A stretch of 64,000 bases of DNA from an uncultured Candidatus Saccharibacteria bacterium (GTDB taxonomy: Bacteria > Patescibacteriota > Saccharimonadia > Saccharimonadales > Saccharimonadaceae), in contig CAMVRN010000001.1 of the NCBI GenBank assembly GCA_947169915.1, positions 89,584 through 153,583 on the forward strand. Direction: 5' to 3'. Position 1 is the first letter of the stretch. Each line of letters begins with the position of its first letter. Shown here one piece after another: positions 51,343 through 58,291 of this stretch. The notes beneath the pieces are model-generated. The model saw only the letters and a program-made list of their open reading frames with translations, had not been told where the DNA came from and did not search any database. Both the position numbers and the translations under genes were made by a program.

Positions 51343-52047
51343 ATGATTACTATTTCTCATGTCACGAAAAAATACGGAAACAAAAAAGCGCTTGATGATG
51401 TCTCGTTTGAGGTTGAAGATGGAGAGATTTTCGCCTTTATTGGACATAACGGCGCCGGTAAAACTACATTAATTAAAGCCATCGTTGGAATTCACGATTT
51501 TGACGAGGGCGAGATTCTAATTAATGGCAAATCGATAAAAAAGGACCCGATTGTCTGTAAAAAAATCATGGCATACGTGCCAGACAACCCAGAACTTTAT
51601 GAGAATATGAAGGCGATTGACTTTATCAACTTCATTTGCGATATGTACGATGTCGATGCGAAGACTCGCGAGAAGAACATTAAACGATATGCTGAAATGT
51701 TCGAGATGACTGAGAATTTAGGAAACGAGATAAAGTCTTTCTCGCACGGCATGAAGCAGAAAGTCGCACTCATCGCAGCGCTTGCGCATGACCCGAAAGT
51801 TTTGATTATGGATGAACCGTTCGTCGGGCTCGACCCGAAAGCAATTTTCGACATGAAAGAGTTGATGCACGAAATGATAAAAGACGGAAAAACGATTTTC
51901 TTTTCCACACACATCCTTGACGTTGCGGAAAAGCTTTGTTCGAGAGTGGCAATCGTAAAGAAGGGTCAAATCGTCAAAGTCGGCAAGATGAAAGATGTAA
52001 AGGGCGATAGGTCGCTCGAAAAAGTATTCTTGGAGCTTGAGAAATAA
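51343..52047 (+). CDS. ABC exporter ATPase
   Basis: A 234-residue ATPase: Walker A GHNGAGKTT (34-42), signature FSHGMKQKV (a variant of LSGGQ, common in this subclass), Walker B VLIMDEPFVGLD and H-loop STHILDVAE. Belongs to the group that works with large ABC-2-like permeases. Its stop overlaps the next ATG (TAATG). Confidence 0.93.
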   Translation: MITISHVTKKYGNKKALDDVSFEVEDGEIFAFIGHNGAGKTTLIKAIVGIHDFDEGEILINGKSIKKDPIVCKKIMAYVPDNPELYENMKAIDFINFICDMYDVDAKTREKNIKRYAEMFEMTENLGNEIKSFSHGMKQKVALIAALAHDPKVLIMDEPFVGLDPKAIFDMKELMHEMIKDGKTIFFSTHILDVAEKLCSRVAIVKKGQIVKVGKMKDVKGDRSLEKVFLELEK

Positions 52048-53657
52048 TGAAGATTCTTAGTTTAGTTCGAGCTTCCATGACGGAGGGGATGGATATTTTC
52101 AAAATGAAGAAGAGCGGGAAGGGTGCAAAAATTTTCGCCGCATCGGTTGTGTTTTTGGCAATTTTTGGATGGGCTATGTCTGTGCTTGCTTCGCTTAGAG
52201 CAATAAACGGCGAAGTGATGATTTTATCGATGGCCGTAGCAATTGCTTCGCTTCTAACTTTTATCGAGGGAGTTTATAAGTCGGGTAGTCTACTTTTTAA
52301 CTGTCGCGACGACGACATGCTTTTGTCGCTACCGATTTCTCGAACAAAAATCGTAGCACTGAGAGTGTTCAAGTTTTATGTTTTTGAGCTGGCTTTTAAT
52401 TCACTGATTCTACTTCCAGTCATTCTCGCATTTATACTCACAGCTCCACATGGAATATCTTTTTGGCTAGTGTCGGCAGTGATGGTTTTATTTGTCCCAA
52501 TTCTACCGATGGCACTTTCGTGCGTGATTGGTGCACTTATTGCTGAATTCTCTTCAAGATTCAAGAAGCACAATCTAATATCTGTCATTCTCGCTTTTAT
52601 ATTCATGCTCGGCGCAATGTATGTTTCTTTTTCAGCGGGTTCGTTTACGGATAATATTGGAGAATATGCGGGCGGGATTAGCGGGACAATTAATCAAGTC
52701 TATTATCCTGCGCGAGCGTATGTCGAAATGACTGAACAGTTTAATTGGATAAAATTCGCGGCGTTCTTTATCATACATTTCGTAGTTGCATTTGTTGCGA
52801 TTCTATTCATTTCTAAGGTCTACTTTAGAATTAATTCAAAAGTTAAGACCGTACGCGTCAATACTAAATTAGAAAAGATTCAGACTGGGGCAAAAATCAG
52901 AAAGCCGTTCTTTGCGCTAATGAAGAAAGAACTTAATCGATTCTTTAGTTCACCAGTGTTTGTAACGAATGCTGGATTTGGGCTCGTCCTGTTTCTAGTT
53001 GGCGTAGTTCTAATCTGTATTAAATTTGATGACCTAGGTTCCTTGCTTAATACCATGTCTGATACGGAAGAAGAAATCGCAATATCTCTTGAGGAAATAC
53101 GTCAATATTTGCCGACTGCTACGTTTGTATTAGTGGCGTTTAGTAGCTTGATGTCGTTTCTGACGGCTACGATGATATCTCTAGAAGGAAAGGCACTTAA
53201 TCTCACAAAAACTCTGCCAATTAGCGCGAGAAAAGTCTTGCTCGCAAAAATCGCCACTGCGCTTACGATTGTCTATCCGCCAATCTTAGTCGGGATTATC
53301 GCGATGGCTATTCGCTTTCAATATGGAATTATAGAGAGTATGCTGCTCATTGTTGCGGGACTAGCTCTTCCCGCAATTACCGAACTTTTCGGAATTCTTG
53401 TTGATTTAAAACACGCGCAACTCGATGCAGAAAACGATGCCGAGGTTGTCAAACAAAGCACATCAACAACGATTGCGACATTCTTTGGACTTGGCGGCTC
53501 GCTCGTGGCTATTGGCGCTATGATTGCGCTTTCGTTTACAATTGGGCAACAATTAGGACTGGTCGCGATTGACGCAGCCCTAGTCGTAGTGCTTGGATTA
53601 ATGTATCTTCGCTTCAGAAAAATTTGCGAAGAAAGATTTAGTCGGCTTCAATCTTAA
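52047..53657 (+). CDS. Large ABC exporter permease
   Basis: A 536-residue permease with about 12 membrane helices in two halves joined by a cytoplasmic region (KVKTVRVNTKLEKIQTGAKIRKPFF). It shows LLFNCRDDDMLLSLPISRTKIVALR and EGKALNLTKTLPISARKVLLAKI, the paired coupling segments of this family of putative ABC exporters. Coupled to the ATPase gene by TAATG. Its 3' end overlaps murB by 20 bases on the opposite strand. Confidence 0.88.
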   Translation: MKILSLVRASMTEGMDIFKMKKSGKGAKIFAASVVFLAIFGWAMSVLASLRAINGEVMILSMAVAIASLLTFIEGVYKSGSLLFNCRDDDMLLSLPISRTKIVALRVFKFYVFELAFNSLILLPVILAFILTAPHGISFWLVSAVMVLFVPILPMALSCVIGALIAEFSSRFKKHNLISVILAFIFMLGAMYVSFSAGSFTDNIGEYAGGISGTINQVYYPARAYVEMTEQFNWIKFAAFFIIHFVVAFVAILFISKVYFRINSKVKTVRVNTKLEKIQTGAKIRKPFFALMKKELNRFFSSPVFVTNAGFGLVLFLVGVVLICIKFDDLGSLLNTMSDTEEEIAISLEEIRQYLPTATFVLVAFSSLMSFLTATMISLEGKALNLTKTLPISARKVLLAKIATALTIVYPPILVGIIAMAIRFQYGIIESMLLIVAGLALPAITELFGILVDLKHAQLDAENDAEVVKQSTSTTIATFFGLGGSLVAIGAMIALSFTIGQQLGLVAIDAALVVVLGLMYLRFRKICEERFSRLQS

Positions 53658-54663
53658 CTGGTTCGGGTTCAATATCTAAATCAAATTTATCTTTGACAGC
53701 TTTTTTGATTTCTGCGACGGCTTTTTCCAGGTCGGCGTAGGACTTGGCGGAGTCGTTAATGAGAATCAGAGCGGCTTTGTCAGAAACGGTGAAGCCGTGG
53801 AAATTTTTGCCTTTGAGGCCAGCGTCTTCTAGAAGCCAACCAGTGTTGACTTTATATTTTCCGTCAGGAGTTTTTCGCATCGGAACGCCTTTTTTCTCGG
53901 CTTTTTTTGCTTCAGGTTCGTCTAGCAAAATGTTTTTAAAGAAGCTGCCGGCAGAGGCGGTGGTTTCTGGGTCTGGAAGCTTATCGGCGCGAATTGCGGA
54001 AACGGCCTTACGGATGGACATCGGAGAATAGTCCTTAATATTATGCGCGTCGAGGTAACTCTGGAGAGAATTGTAGAAAGGTTGTTTCAGTTCCCTTTCG
54101 GCGAAACGGAAAGTCGCGGAGAGAATAAAATAACGACCTCTGTCTTTTCCGGAATTAAAAATTGAGTGACGATAAGAGAAGTCGCAATCTTTGGCGTCGA
54201 TTTCTTTATACTCGTCGATGAGCGAATCATAAACTTCAACGCTAACGAGCGTGTCTTTTGCTTCTTGACCGTAGGCGCCAATGTTTTGAACTGGGGCGGC
54301 CGAAACGGTGCCTGGGATTTTTGACATGGCTTCGATGCCGGAAAAACCTTTGTTTGTGACAAATTCTACAAAATCATCCCAGACTTCTCCACCATAAGCT
54401 TTGACCAGTAATTCATTCTTAGATTCTTCGAGAACTTCGATACCTTTGATATGGTTTCTGATGATGGCGCCGTTAAATCCGTTATCTTTTCCGAGTGAGT
54501 TAGCGCCGAGACCTAAGTAGTAAAATGGGAGGCCTTTTTCTTTGACGAAGCCAAAAGCGTCGCGAGCATCGTCAATTGACTCGATATCAATAACGAACTC
54601 CGCGGGACCGCCGAGGCGCATGGTAGTTATTTCTGATATAGGGATGTTTTCTCGAATAATCAT
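53638..54663 (-). CDS. murB: UDP-N-acetylenolpyruvoylglucosamine reductase
   Basis: Second step of peptidoglycan precursor synthesis, FAD-dependent. The 341-residue protein has TTMRLGGPAEFVI, LGLGANSLGKDNGF, GIEAMSKIPGTVSAAPVQNIGAYGQE, YRHSIF and SAGSFFKNILLDEPEA, with the C-terminal segment GLKGKNFHGFTVSDKAALILIN. Normal E. coli-like length. TATAAT six bases before the ATG (leaderless). Its presence indicates the cell makes its own wall precursor. Confidence 0.95.
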   Translation of the reverse strand: MIIRENIPISEITTMRLGGPAEFVIDIESIDDARDAFGFVKEKGLPFYYLGLGANSLGKDNGFNGAIIRNHIKGIEVLEESKNELLVKAYGGEVWDDFVEFVTNKGFSGIEAMSKIPGTVSAAPVQNIGAYGQEAKDTLVSVEVYDSLIDEYKEIDAKDCDFSYRHSIFNSGKDRGRYFILSATFRFAERELKQPFYNSLQSYLDAHNIKDYSPMSIRKAVSAIRADKLPDPETTASAGSFFKNILLDEPEAKKAEKKGVPMRKTPDGKYKVNTGWLLEDAGLKGKNFHGFTVSDKAALILINDSAKSYADLEKAVAEIKKAVKDKFDLDIEPEPVKIEAD

Positions 54664-54669
54664 GGCTAT

Positions 54670-54675
54670 ATTATA
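54670..54675 (-). promoter_or_regulatory. murB -10 box, leaderless
   Basis: TATAAT six bases before the ATG at 54663. Confidence 0.6.
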
Positions 54676-54698
54676 GCATAGGGGAAGTTTTAATATGA

Positions 54699-54704
54699 TA
54701 CAAT
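54699..54704 (+). promoter_or_regulatory. -10 box
   Basis: TACAAT eight bases before the ATG at 54713. Confidence 0.45.
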
Positions 54705-54712
54705 GGAGTGTA

Positions 54713-55363
54713 ATGGCGGAGAAAAAGCATAATCTTCTTGTTAAGATCTTCCAAAAATATACGGATGAAGAAAGTGAACTAGAAACATATCAGGCGATAG
54801 GGATTTTGTTGTTGGTTTTTGTCGCCGCGGGCTGTATCGGCTGGGTTTGGGAATTTATCGTCAAGTTTGTTGCAGGAGGGTTCAACGGCTTTTATGTTAC
54901 GGGTGGGAATTTGTTGCCTTGGATAAATATGTACGCTTACGGAGCAATCATAATCCTTTGCATGGCACACAAGTTAAAACGAAGCAAGGCTGTCATTTTT
55001 GGAGTGTCGACAATTGCGATGGGGGTGTTTGAGCTGGTTGGAGGATGGTTAATTTATGTAATCGGAAATGGGACAAGATATTGGGATTATACCAACGAGT
55101 GGTATGGGATTGGACATATAAATGGTTTTGTTTGCCCGGTAAGTGCGATGGCGTTCGGCCTTGGAGCGCTAGCGCTAGTATATGGATTAATGCCGTTTCT
55201 GGTAAAACTTGCGAGTAAATTCTCTAGAAAAACTTTTCTCACGCTCGCAGTTTCTCTCTTTGTCATGATTGTTACAGACGAAGTCGTAAACCTCGGGTTG
55301 AGATGGAGCGGACTACCGTCAGCGATGGATTTCTATTCGTCGATTGGGTTTAAATACTCTTAA
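54713..55363 (+). CDS. Putative ABC-transporter type IV (CmpB-like) membrane protein
   Basis: A 216-residue protein with five or six helices. WVWEFIVKFVAGGFNGFYVTGG, ELVGGWLIYVIGNGTRYWDY and HINGFVCPVSAMAFGLGALAL are the conserved parts of a widespread membrane family sometimes named putative ABC-transporter type IV. No ATPase is next to it. The start at 54713 follows TACAAT; six upstream in-frame codons overlap that box. Function unknown. Confidence 0.82.
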   Translation: MAEKKHNLLVKIFQKYTDEESELETYQAIGILLLVFVAAGCIGWVWEFIVKFVAGGFNGFYVTGGNLLPWINMYAYGAIIILCMAHKLKRSKAVIFGVSTIAMGVFELVGGWLIYVIGNGTRYWDYTNEWYGIGHINGFVCPVSAMAFGLGALALVYGLMPFLVKLASKFSRKTFLTLAVSLFVMIVTDEVVNLGLRWSGLPSAMDFYSSIGFKYS

Positions 55364-55399
55364 TTTTACGTTTTACTAGCGCAAAATAGAGAAGTGTGG

Positions 55400-55405
55400 T
55401 ATAAT
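55400..55405 (+). promoter_or_regulatory. -10 box of tRNA-Lys(CTT)
   Basis: TATAAT 16 bases before the tRNA. Confidence 0.6.
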
Positions 55406-55421
55406 GTTCTTTGTGATTTTT

Positions 55422-55498
55422 GGTCCGGTAGCTCAGCTGGTTAGAGCACGAGCCTCTTAAGCTTGGTGTCGAGGGTTCGAGTCCCTCCCGGATCACCA
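55422..55498 (+). tRNA. tRNA-Lys (CTT)
   Basis: Plus-strand cloverleaf: acceptor GGTCCGG/CCGGATC, anticodon stem CGAGC/GCTTG with loop CTCTTAA (anticodon CUU), T-loop TTCGAGT, encoded CCA. Its last six bases overlap the end of the recombinase remnant, marking the border of the accessory island. Confidence 0.95.
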
Positions 55499-55813
55499 AC
55501 AGGTAATTTGGCCTGTTTTTACGCCTGAAATTAGAGTCTGAAACGGTTCTTTATGTCTGTAAAGGACCGTTTTTTGTTGGTCAATTTCGAGGTTCAAGAA
55601 ATTTTCGGCAGTTAGCTTTGATTTGCTTGGATCCACGATTTTCTCGTTAATTTCCGTTAGCTCATCATCCAGCTTTGCCATTTCTAATTGCCTTGCATCA
55701 ATTTGCTGTTTGATGCGGTCTTTGGCCGGTTTAGGCGCATCCTTGCCGAGTTCAGTATATTGCTCGGCAAGTGCGTCTATCTGGCGTTGTTTGTTATTCT
55801 TTTTGGCCTGCAT
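55493..55813 (-). pseudogene. Serine recombinase C-terminal remnant
   Basis: This 106-residue frame is the C-terminal coiled-coil part of a large serine recombinase: KAKxNNKQRQIDALAEQY-like helix, KDRIKQQIDARQLEM and the typical SKLTAENFLNL, then LNLEIDQQKTVLYRHKEPFQTL, which normally lies further on. The catalytic and zinc-ribbon domains are absent, and the jump between the two LNL segments suggests an internal deletion. It ends in the tRNA-Lys 3' end. Likely the wreck of the integrase that brought the island. Confidence 0.7.
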
Positions 55814-55941
55814 ACTACACTTCTTTGGTAAAAACTACCAAGTTTTACATCGGCGTAGGCAGACCTTCTTAGGCTGTTGTAAATATATAATTGACTTATG
55901 CTTATTGTAGGGTACAAATGGCATAAAATTAGATAAAGCCC

Positions 55942-55970
55942 TTGCATTCTTTTGTAAACTGCATTATGAT
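55942..55970 (+). promoter_or_regulatory. Promoter of the three-gene island operon
   Basis: TTGCAT, 17-base spacer, TATGAT, then a leader with AAAGGAG before the ATG at 55997. Confidence 0.7.
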
Positions 55971-55996
55971 GGTTGAAATAAAAGGAGAAAGCCAAT

Positions 55997-56515
55997 ATGG
56001 CAAGCATAAAAATACAATTAAACCAATCGTTTATAGAAGTATCTGGCAGCGAGGACTTCGTGAAAGAGCAGTATGAGGAGCTTATAAAAAAATGCCACTT
56101 CTATGAGAGAGCAGAACATGAAGGAATCTACTCATCTAGCCATGAACAAGAAAATGGGAAAAGTGCTGGGCTTGTTTACGTTGAAAAAGATCTAGAAAAC
56201 TTCTTTTCTATAAATGAAAACGGCATCGTTAATATTAACATGCCTGTTCCAGGAAACAATAAAGCTGAAAGGATTAAAAGCTTAGTACTATTGATTGGAT
56301 ATGCAAAGAGGGATGAATGGATACCTTTTGCGGCTATTGCCGAGGAATGCAAAAGACAAGGCTGCTGGGATTCGAAAAATTTCGCATCTTATATCAAGCA
56401 ACTTGGCTCGAATGTCATGATAAACGGAAAAAACAAAAATAAATCCGTTAGGTTGACAGCAGTTGGTATAGAAGCGGCTAAGAATAAGATTAAAAGAATG
56501 TTTGGAGAGGACTAA
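55997..56515 (+). CDS. Unknown island protein A, winged-helix-like C-terminus
   Basis: A 172-residue soluble protein. The N-terminus (SIKIQLNQSFIEVSGSEDF, then VKEQYEELIKKC) looks like two strands and a helix; the C-terminus (VLLIGYAKRDEWIPFAAIAE, then SKNFASYIKQL) resembles a winged-helix domain. The third gene of the operon encodes a protein with the same plan, so the two are paralogues. SD AAAGGAG. Not a family I can name; similar short proteins with this N-terminal motif occur near defence genes, a recollection that needs a search. Confidence 0.72.
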   Translation: MASIKIQLNQSFIEVSGSEDFVKEQYEELIKKCHFYERAEHEGIYSSSHEQENGKSAGLVYVEKDLENFFSINENGIVNINMPVPGNNKAERIKSLVLLIGYAKRDEWIPFAAIAEECKRQGCWDSKNFASYIKQLGSNVMINGKNKNKSVRLTAVGIEAAKNKIKRMFGED

Positions 56516-56518
56516 ATT

Positions 56519-57298
56519 ATGAAAGATGATATTGAGAATCTATTAGATGGCTTACCTGTTGAATTAGTACAAAGGTTAATAGATAGGTATGAAAAAGCAT
56601 CTTTAGCTTATTGCTATAATAATTGGTCTAATCTTTTTTCTGAAAGTGGTTGTTTTTCGGAAATTGTGTTTCGCTTAACGCAGTGGCATTGTTTTGGCAA
56701 ATATACGGAAATCGGTGAGCGTCTAGAAGATTTCAATATAGATGCTCTTAGAAAATTCGAAAGCACGTCAAAACAAAAGGCGCCAGATGAGTGGAGAATA
56801 ATTATTCCTCGCGTGTTATTCGCGATGCGTCAATTCAGAAATGCTCGTGGCGACATGCACGAAACTTTAATTAGCCCTAATTTTATCGATTCGGAATATA
56901 TCTATTCTAGTATGGAGTGGTTACTTTGCGAAATATTGAGGCTAAAATCAGGCAAAAGTCGGGAAGAGATTAACTTGGTTATCAAAAAGATTGAAGCGCA
57001 TTACGCACCAATGGTGTGGGATAGTGGAACTACAATGAGGGTACTTTCCACCAAGTTGAGTTGTCGCGACCAAGTGTTAGTTTTACTCTATAGCTGCCAA
57101 GAGGCACAAACAGTAGAAGAGCTGTTACGTGAAACAGAGTATGTTTCAAAAAGCAGGTTTAGGAGTACTATTTTGGGAGAGTTACACAAACAGCGGCTTA
57201 TCGAATATGATGGCGAAAAATGTAAAATCTCACCATTAGGCATTATCGAGGCAGAAAAAATAATTAAAAACTGGATGGAAAAAAATGGAAAAGAATAA
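56519..57298 (+). CDS. Unknown island protein B
   Basis: A 259-residue protein in the middle of the operon, three bases after gene A and overlapping gene C by 14 bases. The first 150 residues are helical and aromatic (VELVQRLIDRYEKASLAYCY; PDEWRIIIPRVLFAMRQFRN, ARGDMHE). The last 75 look like a winged helix (VLVLLYSCQEAQTVEELLRE, FRSTILGELHKQRLIEYDGE, KCKISPLGIIEAEK). R-N-ARGDMHE resembles a motif region of abortive-infection-type helical proteins, but I cannot assign a family. Confidence 0.72.
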   Translation: MKDDIENLLDGLPVELVQRLIDRYEKASLAYCYNNWSNLFSESGCFSEIVFRLTQWHCFGKYTEIGERLEDFNIDALRKFESTSKQKAPDEWRIIIPRVLFAMRQFRNARGDMHETLISPNFIDSEYIYSSMEWLLCEILRLKSGKSREEINLVIKKIEAHYAPMVWDSGTTMRVLSTKLSCRDQVLVLLYSCQEAQTVEELLRETEYVSKSRFRSTILGELHKQRLIEYDGEKCKISPLGIIEAEKIIKNWMEKNGKE

Positions 57299-57818
57299 TT
57301 TTTTATCAATTAAGATCAAGCTTGGTGCTGCGGAATTTGAAGCTAAGGGGCCTATTGAGGATGTGAAAGCTTCAAGGGATTCTTTTCTGGGCTTCATTAA
57401 GGAATGCTCAGAACAGTTACCTTTGTTGCATACTGACTCTAGAATGATAGCAGAGACCTCTCAAGACGGCGCTATCATTGAAAATAAAGAAATTGATTCA
57501 AATCATGACATATCCTATAGTTCTTTTAATGAAATGAAACGCAAGTTAAACTTATCCAGTAATACAGACCTTGTTATGGGGGCAGCTTATTATTTAAGTA
57601 CTCATGAGGGAATGGGGACGTTTACTTCGCAAGATATAAAGGAGCTTTTCCAAAGAACAAAGAATAGAACAAAAATTAATATTTCCCAATTCATAGCACA
57701 AAATATAAGCAAAGGGTTAATCGAGGAAGTGGGGATGTCTGATAAAAAACAAAAAGAATATCAAATATTAGACTCTGCAAATGAATGGCTGCAACAACTA
57801 GGAAAAGCAAAAGACTAA
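57285..57818 (+). CDS. Unknown island protein C, paralogue of A
   Basis: A 177-residue protein. SIKIKLGAAEFEAKGPIEDV and SFLGFIKEC align with SIKIQLNQSFIEVSGSEDFV and ELIKKC of protein A. The C-terminal part (DLVMGAAYYLSTHEGMGTFT, then SQDIKELFQRTK and INISQFIAQNISKGLIEEVG) is winged-helix-like. It overlaps gene B by 14 bases. Two paralogous sensor-like proteins around a larger one suggest a complex. Function unknown. Confidence 0.72.
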   Translation: MEKNNFLSIKIKLGAAEFEAKGPIEDVKASRDSFLGFIKECSEQLPLLHTDSRMIAETSQDGAIIENKEIDSNHDISYSSFNEMKRKLNLSSNTDLVMGAAYYLSTHEGMGTFTSQDIKELFQRTKNRTKINISQFIAQNISKGLIEEVGMSDKKQKEYQILDSANEWLQQLGKAKD

Positions 57819-57854
57819 TGTGGTGTTTATATACTCTGACCAAAGTATCGTTTT

Positions 57855-58064
57855 TTATTCGCTCGCGATTAAATCTCCCACCACATTAATGTTTTGCATA
57901 AGAGCATTTAGGCGTTCAACGATACGTTTTTGTCCAGCTAGCGGCGGCAGCGGCATAATCGTAGCAATGATTTTTTCTTTTGAAATGTTTGGTTGAGCAG
58001 CGCCGGCCGCACAAAGTACGGCGACGATGCTAGCTATAATGATTATTTTCTTTTTCATACGCAT
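57855..58064 (-). pseudogene. HsdS C-terminal fragment joined to a signal-like sequence
   Basis: The frame starts MRMKKKIIIIASIVAVLCAA, then continues AAQPNISKEKIIATIMPLPP and LAGQKRIVERLNALMQNI. The second part is the conserved end of type I specificity subunits of the common (EcoKI-like) kind, different from the intact hsdS at 60211. The signal-like start has no business on an HsdS, so this is a deletion junction. Its ATG overlaps the preceding remnant stop (TAATG). Confidence 0.6.
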
Positions 58065-58290
58065 TAGTACGGGTGCTTGCGTTCGGGAGTTTTACTGGCA
58101 AGTTTGGTGCCGACGATTGTGATGATACTAGACAGGGCATCGCTGAGGTTATTGATGGTATCGGAGATAAATAATTGCGATGGAAGTTTGAAAGGAAACC
58201 GACGATTGCCTTAAAACCGACTAGTAGCAGGTTTGCGCAATTGCTGATGAGGCTGGTTTTAACGACGACTTTTTCACGGTGGGGTTTCAT
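58064..58290 (-). pseudogene. Cation diffusion facilitator fragment with frameshifts
   Basis: MKPHREKVVVKTSLISNCAN and LLLVGFKAIVGFLSN match the N-terminus of CDF metal transporters. In other frames the match goes on as SIAII, then ISDTINNLSDALSSIITIVG and TKLASKTPERKHPY before TAA, so at least two frameshifts are needed and the rest of the gene is missing. It starts one base after the DUF262 gene stop. Confidence 0.7.
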
Positions 58291-58291
58291 A

